Below are positions 8,580 to 16,770 of a stretch of DNA of 64,000 nt, piece after piece. Source of the DNA: an uncultured Actinomycetes bacterium (GTDB lineage: Bacteria; Actinomycetota; Acidimicrobiia; Acidimicrobiales; SZUA-35); NCBI GenBank assembly GCA_902826025.1, contig CADEDH010000002.1, forward strand, positions 115,487 through 179,486, read 5' to 3'. The translations under genes were made by a program, and so were the position numbers. The stretch's first letter is position 1. The number at the start of each line of letters is the position of its first letter. The notes below the pieces were generated by a model, which had not been told where the DNA came from, ran no database searches, and worked only from the letters and a program-made list of their open reading frames with translations.

Positions 8580-8936
8580 ATGACTCGCTGGTTCAACCCG
8601 TCCCATCCCCAGACGCTGCAGGCCGCCGTCATCCTCGGGTACCTCTCCGCTGTCTTCGGGCTCCTGGGCTTTGCCAATTACCGGTTCCTGGCCCTGTTCA
8701 TCGGTCTGGGCGTCGGCGCCTTCGGATCGGCCAACAACAAGCGCTGGGGCTACTTCCTACTTGCGATCTGCGCCGTGCTGATCGCGCTGTACTGGATCTA
8801 CCTGCTGGTCACGAACCTCGACGCCGGCGTCGTGGCCATCCTGGTGGTGCTGAACCGGATGGTGTTCCCGGTGGCGTTGGCCGTGGCCGCCGTCCACCCC
8901 CATTCCCGGGAGTACCAGAAAGTGTGGTTCGAATAG
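8580..8936 (+). CDS. Small four-helix membrane protein, unknown function
   Basis: 118 residues with about four hydrophobic segments: LQAAVILGYLSAVFGLLGFA, FLALFIGLGVGAFG, YFLLAICAVLIALYWIYLLV and VVAILVVLNRMVFPVALAVA. Loops are short and there is no signal peptide, so it should sit in the cytoplasmic membrane. ATG at 8580 follows rlmN by five bases and the gene overlaps the next one, so it is probably in the same transcript. No family was recognised. Confidence 0.8.
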   Translation: MTRWFNPSHPQTLQAAVILGYLSAVFGLLGFANYRFLALFIGLGVGAFGSANNKRWGYFLLAICAVLIALYWIYLLVTNLDAGVVAILVVLNRMVFPVALAVAAVHPHSREYQKVWFE

Positions 8937-10438
8937 CCGGTCGCCGGGGGCCCGGCCGGGCGGCGGCCCTGGCGGTCACCGCCCTCTTCCTGGCCGCCGC
9001 ATCCTGCGGCGACGACTCCGACGCCGGGCCAGCCTCGTCGGTCCCGACCACCGGACCAGCCTCCACCCCCACCAGCGCCGCACCCACCACGCCGTCGTCG
9101 GCCGTGGCCCCCGCCGCCACTGCTCCGGCCGGCCCGGTGGACTGGCAGCCGTGCGGAGGCGGGCTCACCTGCGCCTCGGTGCCGATGCCCCTCGACTACG
9201 GCGATCCCGATGGCCCGGTGGTCACCATCGCCCTGGTGCGGCGGGCCGCCACTGGCTCCCGGCTGGGCTCGGTGTTCGTCAACCCCGGCGGCCCCGGTGC
9301 CTCCGGAGTCGACTTCGTGGCCAACGGCTTCGGCCTCGACTCCGAGACCGCCCGCTCCTACGACGTGATCGGCTTCGATCCCCGGGGCGTGGGGGCCAGC
9401 ACCTCGGTGGCCTGCACCCTCGACCGCTCGGCCGGCCCCCTCCCCGATTGGTCGCCCGACGACGCGGGCGAGCGGAAGACCATGGACGACGCCGCCGAGC
9501 AGTTCGCCAGGAGCTGCGCCGCCGCCGACACCACCGGGCTCCTGGCCCACCTCCGGACCGACGACGTGGCCCGGGATCTCGACCGGCTGCGGGCCGCCGT
9601 GGGCGACGAGCAGCTCCACTACATCGGGTTCAGCTTCGGCACCCTGATCGGTCTGGTGTACGCCGAGGCCTTTCCGGAGCGGGTGGGGCACCTGGTGCTG
9701 GACGGGGTGGTGGATCCCCAGCAGGACCTCCCCGACCTTCTGACGACCCAGGCCGTGGCCTTCGAGCAGGCCTTCGCCGTGCTCGATTCCGCCTGTGGTA
9801 CCCGGGTCACCTGCCCCCCGGGTGGGGTGGCCGCCGCCCAGGACGAGCTGATGGCTCGCCTGGAGCGCGACGGCCCGGTGGGTGAGGTGGGCCCCACCGA
9901 GCTCGACGCCGCCGCTCTGATCACCCTGTACGACGAAGCTCTGTGGCCGGTCTACACCGCGGCCCTGACCGACGCCCTGGCCGGCGACTTCGGCGCCATC
10001 GAGGCCCTGAGCGACTCCTTCACCCAGGTGGTGCCGTTCGGGGTCTACGCCGGCGTGGAATGCACCGATAGCCCCCGCCCGGCCGACCGGGCGGCCTGGT
10101 CCGCCTTCGCCGCCGCCACCACCACGCTTGCCCCCCGGTTCGGCCCGGCGGTGGCCAATGAGCTGGTGACCTGCGCCTGGTGGCCGGCTCCGGCCGGCCC
10201 TGCCCGGGGCCCGGTGACGGCACCCGGGGCCCGACCCGTCCTGGTGGTCGGCAACACCAACGACCCGGCCACGCCGCTGGCCAACGCCCAGACGGTGGCC
10301 GGCCATCTGGAGGCGGCATCACTGGTGGTGGCCGAGATCGACGGCCATACGGCCTACTCGTCGAGCCCCTGCGTCCGCGCCCTGGTACGGCGCTACCTCC
10401 TCGACGACGAGCTCCCGCCGGACGGCACACGGTGCTGA
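8924..10438 (+). CDS. Exported alpha/beta hydrolase, tripeptidyl aminopeptidase (TAP)-like
   Basis: 504-residue secreted serine hydrolase. The N-terminus has arginines, a hydrophobic core and AAASCGDD, a plausible though weak lipobox, then a Thr/Pro/Ala-rich linker of about 45 residues. The oxyanion motif NPGGPGASG, nucleophile GFSFGT, Asp in GNTNDPATPL and His in DGHTAYSSSP fit the Streptomyces SlpD/SlpE and mycobacterial CaeA-type family. Paired cysteines (CGGGLTC, ACGTRVTC, HTAYSSSPC) suit an extracellular protein. GTG at 8924 overlaps the preceding membrane-protein gene by 13 bases. Substrate is unknown: peptides or esters. Confidence 0.88.
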   Translation: MVRIAGRRGPGRAAALAVTALFLAAASCGDDSDAGPASSVPTTGPASTPTSAAPTTPSSAVAPAATAPAGPVDWQPCGGGLTCASVPMPLDYGDPDGPVVTIALVRRAATGSRLGSVFVNPGGPGASGVDFVANGFGLDSETARSYDVIGFDPRGVGASTSVACTLDRSAGPLPDWSPDDAGERKTMDDAAEQFARSCAAADTTGLLAHLRTDDVARDLDRLRAAVGDEQLHYIGFSFGTLIGLVYAEAFPERVGHLVLDGVVDPQQDLPDLLTTQAVAFEQAFAVLDSACGTRVTCPPGGVAAAQDELMARLERDGPVGEVGPTELDAAALITLYDEALWPVYTAALTDALAGDFGAIEALSDSFTQVVPFGVYAGVECTDSPRPADRAAWSAFAAATTTLAPRFGPAVANELVTCAWWPAPAGPARGPVTAPGARPVLVVGNTNDPATPLANAQTVAGHLEAASLVVAEIDGHTAYSSSPCVRALVRRYLLDDELPPDGTRC

Positions 10439-10446
10439 ACGCTGGC

Positions 10447-10676
10447 GGAGGCCGACGAAGGAGGCCGGCGGGGGCGCCGTCCCCCGGAGAGCCGCGCCGC
10501 AGGCGCTGCGGTGGGGTGGGGGCCCCGACGCTGATGGGGGAGGCCGACGAAGGAGGCCGGCGGGGGCGCCGTCCCCCGGAGAGCCGCGCCGCAGGCGCTG
10601 CGGTGGGGTGGGGGCCCCGACGCTGATGGGGGAGGCCGACGAAGGAGGCCGGCGGGGGCGCCGACCCCCGGAGAGC
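10447..10676. repeat. Tandem repeat, 92-bp period, about 2.5 copies
   Basis: The block beginning GGAGGCCGACGAAGG starts at 10447, 10539 and 10631, exactly 92 bases apart, and the copies are nearly identical until the third diverges near 10675. Each unit contains the self-pairing stretch GGGGGCGCCGTCCCCC and a second GC hairpin near GCCGCGCCGCAGGCGC. It lies between the hydrolase stop and menG, within the probable transcript. No spacer-repeat alternation is seen, so this is not a CRISPR array. Confidence 0.9.
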
Positions 10677-10696
10677 AGAGCTAGGGTCGATCCACG

Positions 10697-11398
10697 ATGA
10701 CCATGCCCCGAGACCGGCTGCCCGAAGGCGACGAGAAGCGCGCTGCGGTCCGCTCCATGTTCGACGCCATCGCCCCCCGTTACAACCTGGTCAACCGGGT
10801 CCTGACGTTCGGGCTCGATGCCCGCTGGCGGCGCCGGGCGGTGCGCGACCTCCGGCTGGCCCCCGGGTCCACGGTGCTCGACCTGGCCTGCGGTACCGGC
10901 GACCTCTGCCTGGAGTTGACCTCGGCCGGCCATCGCCCGGTTGGCGTCGATCTGTCCTTCGGCATGCTGGCCGCGGCCCGCACCCCGGCCCCCCTGGCGC
11001 AGGGAGACCTCCTGTCTCTCCCGGTGGCCACCGGCTCGGTGGCCGGCGCCGTTTGCGGGTTCGCCCTGCGCAACCTCGTGGGGTTGGAGCCGTTCTTCGC
11101 CGAGCTGTACCGGGTGCTGGCGCCCGGGGGTCGGGTGGCCCTGCTCGACGTGTCCCAGCCCGACAACCGCCTGCTCCGGGCCGGCCATCAGGTCTACTTC
11201 AACCAGGTGGTGCCGCGGGTGGGCGGTCTGCTGTCGGACCGGTCGGCCTACAGCTATCTCCCCCGCTCGGTGTCGTACCTGCCTGAGCCGGTCCGGATGG
11301 TGGCGATGATGAACGCCGCCGGTCTGGTGGACGTCGAGCGCCGCCAGCTGTCCACTGGCATCACCCAGCTCCTCACCGCCACCCGTCCCGGGAGCTGA
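10697..11398 (+). CDS. menG: Demethylmenaquinone methyltransferase MenG/UbiE
   Basis: SAM-dependent C-methylation of demethylmenaquinone, the last step of menaquinone synthesis. 233 residues. UbiE signatures are FDAIAPRYNLVNRVLTFG near the N-terminus, the SAM motif VLDLACGTGD and CGFALRNLVGLEPFF. The C-terminal SYLPRSVSYLPEP is also typical. Starts at ATG 10697 with a tandem repeat immediately upstream. No other men gene is in the window, and no ubiquinone gene, so a menaquinone role is inferred. Confidence 0.93.
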   Translation: MTMPRDRLPEGDEKRAAVRSMFDAIAPRYNLVNRVLTFGLDARWRRRAVRDLRLAPGSTVLDLACGTGDLCLELTSAGHRPVGVDLSFGMLAAARTPAPLAQGDLLSLPVATGSVAGAVCGFALRNLVGLEPFFAELYRVLAPGGRVALLDVSQPDNRLLRAGHQVYFNQVVPRVGGLLSDRSAYSYLPRSVSYLPEPVRMVAMMNAAGLVDVERRQLSTGITQLLTATRPGS

Positions 11399-11455
11399 CG
11401 CCGGGGGGTCCGCCAGCGACCTCACAGGAGAGCCGGTGCGGCCGATGGGAGGCCG

Positions 11456-12748
11456 ATGACGGTCTCTCCCACCGCCGCCCTTTCGCCCCCGGCCACAACT
11501 CAGCCCTGGCCGGCGTGGGCCGACCGCCGGGGGCCCCTACGCCCCCAGCTGTCGGTGGTGGTGCCGACCTACAACGAGGCCGAGAGCCTCCCGGTGCTGC
11601 TCGACCGCCTCGACCTGGCTCTGGCCGAGATCGACTACGAGGTGGTGGTGGTCGACGACGACTCCCCCGACGGCACCTGGCAGCTGGCCGAGGAAGCCTC
11701 ACACCGTTCGCGTCGAATCCGTGTGCTGCGCCGTATCGGTCGACGGGGCCTGTCGACGGCCGTGCTGGAGGGTCTCGCTCTGGCCCAGGGTGAGGTGCTG
11801 GCGGTGATGGACGCCGACGGGCAGCACGACGAGGCCATCCTGCCGGCCATGCTCGACGCCGTGGCCGACGGGGCCGACGTGTGCATCGGCTCCCGGGCGG
11901 TGGAGGGCGGCAGCTACGGGGCGTTCAGCCCCCAGCGACGGTTGGTGTCATGGGGTGGGGCCCAGCTGGCCCGGGCCCTGGTCGGAGCGGATGTCAGCGA
12001 TCCCATGAGCGGCTTCTTCGCCCTGTCCCGCCGCCGTTGGGAGGCGACCCGGGCCGACGTGAGCGGCCGGGGATTCAAGATCCTCCTCGAGTTGCTGGCC
12101 CGGGGGGAGCGGCCCGTGGTGGCCGAGGTGGGCTACCACTTCCGGCTCCGCACCGCCGGCACCACCAAGCTGTCGGGGTCGGTGGTGACGGCCTACCTGG
12201 CTTCCGTGGCCGAACTGTCGGCGGGCCGCCTGGCCGCCAGCCGATTCGTGGTCTACGGCCTTATCGCTCTGCTGGGTACGACCATCCGATCGTCGGTGCT
12301 GGCCCCGGCGCTGGGCTCGAGCGGCGGAGCCCCGATCAGCCCAGGGACCGGCGTGTCGCTCACCGCCCTGCTGGCAGTCGAGATGGCCGTGATCGTCGAG
12401 TACCTGGCCCACGATCGGGCCACCTTCCCTCATCGGGGTCACCGACGGTGGCGTCACCTGGGGCCGATGTTCCGTTTCCACCTGGTGACGGCCCACGCCA
12501 CGGCGGCCGTGGCTGGCGCCGACCGGGTGATCGGCCAGCTCCTGCTGGCCGCCGGCGGCCCACCGCCCACCCTGGGGCGCCTGGGGGCGGCCCTGGCCCT
12601 CAACACTGCAGCCGTCACCGGCACGGTGGCGGCCAGCTTCGCTCTGAACACACGGATCATCTGGCCTACCGCACCCCGGCACGCTCAGACCAGGCGGCCA
12701 ACGACCTCGCTCACCAACCCATCGATCTCGGCCACGGCCCGGCGGTAG
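11456..12748 (+). CDS. Polyprenol-phosphate mannosyltransferase-like GT2 fused to a GtrA-type membrane domain
   Basis: 430 residues. Residues about 30-250 form a DPM1-type GT2 domain: VVVPTYNEAESLP, VVVDDDSPDGT, AVMDADGQHDEA and DPMSGFFALSRR. It likely moves a sugar from a nucleotide donor to polyprenyl phosphate. Residues about 260-410 hold four hydrophobic segments typical of GtrA-like domains, which anchor or flip the lipid-linked sugar. A GGAGG lies 4 bases before ATG 11456. The 3' end overlaps the convergent phosphatase gene by 64 bases. It opens the polysaccharide region. Confidence 0.85.
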   Translation: MTVSPTAALSPPATTQPWPAWADRRGPLRPQLSVVVPTYNEAESLPVLLDRLDLALAEIDYEVVVVDDDSPDGTWQLAEEASHRSRRIRVLRRIGRRGLSTAVLEGLALAQGEVLAVMDADGQHDEAILPAMLDAVADGADVCIGSRAVEGGSYGAFSPQRRLVSWGGAQLARALVGADVSDPMSGFFALSRRRWEATRADVSGRGFKILLELLARGERPVVAEVGYHFRLRTAGTTKLSGSVVTAYLASVAELSAGRLAASRFVVYGLIALLGTTIRSSVLAPALGSSGGAPISPGTGVSLTALLAVEMAVIVEYLAHDRATFPHRGHRRWRHLGPMFRFHLVTAHATAAVAGADRVIGQLLLAAGGPPPTLGRLGAALALNTAAVTGTVAASFALNTRIIWPTAPRHAQTRRPTTSLTNPSISATARR

Positions 12749-13224
12749 TCGCGTAGCTTGCGCCGGTAGGGGTCGGCGACGTCCCACCCCTTCGACAGAT
12801 AGGTGCGAGGATCGCGAACCCGGCTCACCTCGTCCAGCAGCTGGTCCACGGTCAACCGACGCCCGAGCCCGGTGGCCACCTTGGCCGCCTCCTTCAGGGG
12901 CACGATCTTGGGGAACGCGCCGCGCTGGAGGCGGGTGGCGCTCGGCACGTGCTGACCTTCCATCGTCAGCACCAGATCGGCCGCTTCCAGGCTGGGAGGA
13001 TCCAGCCGGTAGCTCCGGTGATCCGAGGCATCGACGCCCAGGTCCCCCAACGCCCGCAGGAGGAACTCGGGGCAGGCCTCGTCTTCGGTGAGGAAACCGG
13101 CCGACCGGAACACCGCCCCCGCCTCGCCGAACCGGTACCGGGCCAGATGCTCGGCTGCCGGGCTCCGGCAGATGTTGGCGGTGCAGACGAACAGGATACG
13201 CAGCGGCCGCTCGCCCGTGATCAG
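12685..13224 (-). CDS. Low-molecular-weight protein tyrosine phosphatase, probable CTG start
   Basis: Wzb/Ptp-type phosphatase expected to dephosphorylate a Wzc-like tyrosine kinase. The catalytic P-loop is FVCTANICRSPAAEH (C-X5-R-S), Cys about residue 14, and the general-acid Asp is in WDVADPYRR. Beginning at the first in-frame GTG (13113) would delete the whole active-site loop, so the gene must start further upstream. No ATG, GTG or TTG exists in frame there. CTG 13224-13222 overlaps the TGA of the sugar transferase gene (CTGA) and gives 179 residues. GAGGGAG directly precedes it, closer than usual, so the exact start is uncertain. Confidence 0.85.
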   Translation of the reverse strand: MITGERPLRILFVCTANICRSPAAEHLARYRFGEAGAVFRSAGFLTEDEACPEFLLRALGDLGVDASDHRSYRLDPPSLEAADLVLTMEGQHVPSATRLQRGAFPKIVPLKEAAKVATGLGRRLTVDQLLDEVSRVRDPRTYLSKGWDVADPYRRKLRDYRRAVAEIDGLVSEVVGRLV

Positions 13225-13913
13225 CTCCCTCGACGGGTGAACGGGATCAGCGCCGTCTTCACCAGGATCTTCAGATCGTGGACGAAGCGGATGTGCACCA
13301 CGTACTGGAGGTCGAGGTGCAGGCCGGCCGAGATCCGGTTCTGCGAACGCAGGGGCGACACCTGGAACATGCCGGTGAGGCCGGGGCGGGTCAGATGGCG
13401 GGGATGGCTGGCGAAACCGTCGCGACGGGCCACGGACACCAGCTCGGGCCGGGGCCCGACCAGGCTCATGTCACCCCGGATGATGTTGAGCAGCTGCGGC
13501 AGCTCGTCGATGCTGGTAGCCCGGAGGAAACGGCCGTAGGGCGTGTGGCGGGGATCGTCGCTGCTCTTGTGGGTGGAGCGACGCTCGGGGCCGATGTAGC
13601 GGGGGTTCGACGCCTGGCGCCGGTCCTGCAACATCGAGCGGAACTTGTAGATGGTGAACGGCTCACCATGCCGACCCACCCGCTCCTGGCGGTAGATGAT
13701 CCCACCGGGGCCCAGCATCACAGGGATGGAGAGCGCCACGACGATCCATACCGGGGCCGACAGCACGAGCACAGCCAAGGCCAGCGTCACGTCGAGCGGA
13801 CGCTTCACCCAGCGACTGTACGCTGTGACCCGCGGGACGAGAAGTACCGGGGCCATTGGCCGTCGACGTACTTCAAGCGTCGTGAGCGGGAGATCGGATG
13901 TCAGGTTCACCAC
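13221..13913 (-). CDS. Undecaprenyl-phosphate sugar-phosphate transferase (PglC/WbaP-type, Bac_transf)
   Basis: Initiates repeat-unit assembly by moving a sugar phosphate onto undecaprenyl phosphate. 230 residues, so this is the small monotopic form. KRPLDVTLALAVLVLSAPVW begins the membrane hairpin. YRQERVGRHGEPFTIYKFRSM, the catalytic Asp-Glu in SIDELPQLLNIIRGDMSLVG and GPRPELV are complete. It is followed by the tyrosine phosphatase in the same transcript with overlapping stop and start. Confidence 0.93.
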   Translation of the reverse strand: MVNLTSDLPLTTLEVRRRPMAPVLLVPRVTAYSRWVKRPLDVTLALAVLVLSAPVWIVVALSIPVMLGPGGIIYRQERVGRHGEPFTIYKFRSMLQDRRQASNPRYIGPERRSTHKSSDDPRHTPYGRFLRATSIDELPQLLNIIRGDMSLVGPRPELVSVARRDGFASHPRHLTRPGLTGMFQVSPLRSQNRISAGLHLDLQYVVHIRFVHDLKILVKTALIPFTRRGS

Positions 13914-14037
13914 TGGTCACCGTCGACCTTCTGCCCCATAGCGGTCGCCACCCTAGACCACCCCGTTGTCGAATCGACACATTTCGAGGGTGGGTAAACT
14001 TCCCGATTGGCGCACCGTCACCGTTCGGATAGCAGGG

Positions 14038-15039
14038 GTGTCCTTGACTACCACCAACAACGAAAACCCCAGATCAGAGGCCAAAAGGGCCTCTTCTGTC
14101 GGCCCGCCGACCCACCCCCCGAGGGTCACGGTGGGTATCCTCACCTACCGGCGCCCCGAGTCCTTGATCTCAACCCTGGACAGCCTGCGTCCCCTCGCCG
14201 ACGGTCATCCCGCAACATCATGGCGGTTGCATGACGTGCTGATCGTGGACAACGACCGCACCCCATCGGCCCGGGAGACCGTGCAGTCGCTGGTGACGGG
14301 GGGCCATCCGCTCCCCCTGACCTATCGCCACGAGCCTGATCCGGGTCTGGCCGCTGCCCGCAATCGGGCCCTCGACGACGCCGGGGGCGACGTGCTGGTG
14401 TTCATCGACGACGACGAGGTGGCCGAGCCGGGCTGGCCCGACGGGCTGTTGCGGGTGATGGCGTCCACCGGCGCCGCCCTGGTGGGCGGGCCGGTCCGCA
14501 CCCGGTTCCACCACCAGCCGCCGGCCTGGGTGGTGGACGGGGGCCTGTTCGACCGGCCTGAGCCCCCCGACGGCACACCTCAGACCTGGCTCCGCTCCGG
14601 CAACCTGGCCGTCGACCTGGCCCAGATCCGGGCCCACGGGCTCCGGTTCGACCAGCGCTTCGCCTTCAGCGGCGGGGAGGACACCGATTTCTCGCTCCGG
14701 GCCCGGCGGCTGGGCCTGGACCTCCAGTGGAGTGCCACAGCCCCGGTGACCGAGGTGGTAGGCCCCGACCGCACCACGCTGGCCTGGCTCACCCGCCGGG
14801 AGCGGCGGGCCACCGCCAACTGGGTGCGGGCCGAACTGGCCGGCGATCCCACCCTGCGGCGCCGGGCCCTGATCTCGGCCCGGGCCACCACCCGCCTGGC
14901 CCAGGGCCTGGCCCTGACCACCGCCGGAGTGGCCACTCGCCGCCGCAGCCGGGCCGCCTGGGGCCTGATGCGCCTGTCCCGAGGCATCGGCAGCTTCCAC
15001 GGCCTGGCCGGCGGCGCCCGCCCCGAGTACGGCGCGTAG
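14038..15039 (+). CDS. Glycosyltransferase family 2
   Basis: 333 residues with a GT-A fold: VTVGILTYRRPESL at the N-terminus, VLIVDNDRTPS, LAAARNRALDDAGGDVLVFIDDDE (metal-binding DDD) and FSGGEDTDFSLRARR as acceptor/base region. A C-terminal helical segment of about 90 residues probably contacts the membrane. Start is uncertain: GTG 14038 or TTG 14044, the latter better spaced from AGCAGGG. Divergent from the sugar-phosphate transferase and followed by a Wzc-like gene 99 bases downstream. Sugar specificity unknown. Confidence 0.88.
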   Translation: MSLTTTNNENPRSEAKRASSVGPPTHPPRVTVGILTYRRPESLISTLDSLRPLADGHPATSWRLHDVLIVDNDRTPSARETVQSLVTGGHPLPLTYRHEPDPGLAAARNRALDDAGGDVLVFIDDDEVAEPGWPDGLLRVMASTGAALVGGPVRTRFHHQPPAWVVDGGLFDRPEPPDGTPQTWLRSGNLAVDLAQIRAHGLRFDQRFAFSGGEDTDFSLRARRLGLDLQWSATAPVTEVVGPDRTTLAWLTRRERRATANWVRAELAGDPTLRRRALISARATTRLAQGLALTTAGVATRRRSRAAWGLMRLSRGIGSFHGLAGGARPEYGA

Positions 15040-15138
15040 TCCGGGTCTCCGAGCTGGGCACTGATACCCGTGGCCGTCGGGAGCAGCTACCATGCTCAGA
15101 CCCGCCGCAAACGCATCCTCTCCCAGGAGCGCAAGAAC

Positions 15139-16761
15139 ATGATGTATCAGACAGGGACCTCCGGTCCGGAGGCCGCACGCCTCGAGGACTATCTCCGGGC
15201 CGTACAGCGCCACAAATGGGTGGTGATGGCGCTCACCGCGCTTGGCTTGGCGGCGGCACTGCTCTACACCACGGCCCGCACCGACACCTACACCAGCACG
15301 GCCACCGTGCTGCTGCGGCCCACGCCGGGAGCGGCCAACACCCAGGTGCTGCCGAACCTGGAGAAGGAGCGGGAGGTGCTGGCCTCCACCAGGACCGCCG
15401 AAGCGGTGCAGGCCCAGCTGGTGACGGCAGCCACCCCCACCGAACTCCTGAAGAAGCTGGATGTCGAGTTCCGGCCCGACTCCGACGTCATGCAGGTGTC
15501 GTTCACCTCGACCGACCAGGCGGCGGCGGCCGTGACGGCCCAGGCCTTCGCCGACATCTACGTGACCCAGCGGGAGAACTCCGCCACCGCCTTCTACCAG
15601 ACGACGATAACGACCTCCACCGAACAGAAGGACGCGGCCACCAAGGCGCAGGGGGAGCTGAGCACCCAGATCGACAACCTGCAGAACGAACGGGCCAAGG
15701 CCAACGGCAACGCCCAGGCCATCGCCACCATCGACACCCAGCTCAACGACCTCCGGAGCCAGCTCAGCACGCTCGGCACGACGGCCCGGAACCTCGACAA
15801 CGTGATCGGTGACGCTCAGCGGACCCTCGCCACCCGCAGCCCGGCGGCCGAGGTGCTGCGCCAGGCCAGCCCGGCCGACGGGCCCGACGGGCTGCCGTCC
15901 CTGCTGCTCCTGCTCGGCGGGCTCCTGGGCGGGCTCCTGGCGGGCGTCGTCACCGCCTTCCTGCTGGAGAGGCTCGACACCACCGCCCGTGACTCCGAGG
16001 ACGTGGCCCTGGCCCTGGGGGCCACCGTGATGGGCAACGTGCCGACGCTGGGCATGGGCAACCGGGGCGGCACCGGGAGCCTGATCATGCTCACCACCGG
16101 CGGATCGGCCCGGATCGGGGCGGCCCGGGAGGCGTTCCGCCGCCTCCGCAGCTCCACCCAGTTCCTCAACTCGTCGAGCGGGGTGTCGTCGATCATCGTC
16201 ACCAGCGCCAACCCGGCTGAGGGCAAGAGCCTCACCTCGTCGAACCTGGCCATCGCCCTGGCCCAGAACGGCTCCCGCTGTGTGCTGGTGTCGGCCGACC
16301 TCCGCCGCCCCACCCTGGAGAAGCTGTTCGGGATGGAGGGGCCCCGGCCTGGCCTGTCGGAGTACCTGGCCCACGCCGCCGAGCTCAACGCCGAGAAGGT
16401 GCCGGGCATCGACAACCTGTGGCTGATCCGCTCCGGCGCCCCGCCCAACAACCCGGGCGAGCTGCTCAACTCCGACAGGTTCGAGCAGATGGTGAAGGAG
16501 CTGGAGCGGGAGGACGTTGAGTACATCGTGATCGACACCCCGCCGGTGCTGTCCACAGCCGACGCCCTGTCGGCCGCCCGCTACGTCGACGGCGTGATCG
16601 TGGTGGTCGACACCGAGCGCACCGAGACCTCCGACCTGCTCCAGGTCCGGGCCGACCTGGAGCGCACCGGGGCCAAGCTGCTGGGCGCGGTGATGAACCG
16701 CCAGAAGTACGAGCGGGGCAAGCTGCTCCAGCGCGACCGCTACGCCTACACCCGGGTCTAG
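15139..16761 (+). CDS. Wzc/CapAB-like polysaccharide co-polymerase with tyrosine-kinase domain (copy 1)
   Basis: 540 residues. N-terminal Wzz domain with a first membrane helix (about residues 35-55), a coiled-coil extracellular part and a second helix at LLLLLGGLLGGLLAGVV, then a BY-kinase domain. Walker A is SANPAEGKSL with Lys about 363. Walker A' is VSADLRRP, lacking the first Asp of the usual form. Walker B is YIVIDTPPV. The tail has three tyrosines (KYERG, RYAYTRV) rather than a full cluster. AGGAG precedes ATG 15139 by 9 bases. Probably controls chain length together with the polymerase encoded 9 bases downstream. Confidence 0.88.
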   Translation: MMYQTGTSGPEAARLEDYLRAVQRHKWVVMALTALGLAAALLYTTARTDTYTSTATVLLRPTPGAANTQVLPNLEKEREVLASTRTAEAVQAQLVTAATPTELLKKLDVEFRPDSDVMQVSFTSTDQAAAAVTAQAFADIYVTQRENSATAFYQTTITTSTEQKDAATKAQGELSTQIDNLQNERAKANGNAQAIATIDTQLNDLRSQLSTLGTTARNLDNVIGDAQRTLATRSPAAEVLRQASPADGPDGLPSLLLLLGGLLGGLLAGVVTAFLLERLDTTARDSEDVALALGATVMGNVPTLGMGNRGGTGSLIMLTTGGSARIGAAREAFRRLRSSTQFLNSSSGVSSIIVTSANPAEGKSLTSSNLAIALAQNGSRCVLVSADLRRPTLEKLFGMEGPRPGLSEYLAHAAELNAEKVPGIDNLWLIRSGAPPNNPGELLNSDRFEQMVKELEREDVEYIVIDTPPVLSTADALSAARYVDGVIVVVDTERTETSDLLQVRADLERTGAKLLGAVMNRQKYERGKLLQRDRYAYTRV

Positions 16762-16770
16762 CCCTCACCG

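Noticed and set aside
10447-10676. CRISPR array
   Set aside because: Units are contiguous 92-bp tandem copies with no unique spacers, and no cas genes are near.
14218-16374. A 718-codon minus-strand frame
   Set aside because: Antisense to the GT2 and Wzc copy 1 genes, both of which have clear motifs on the plus strand.
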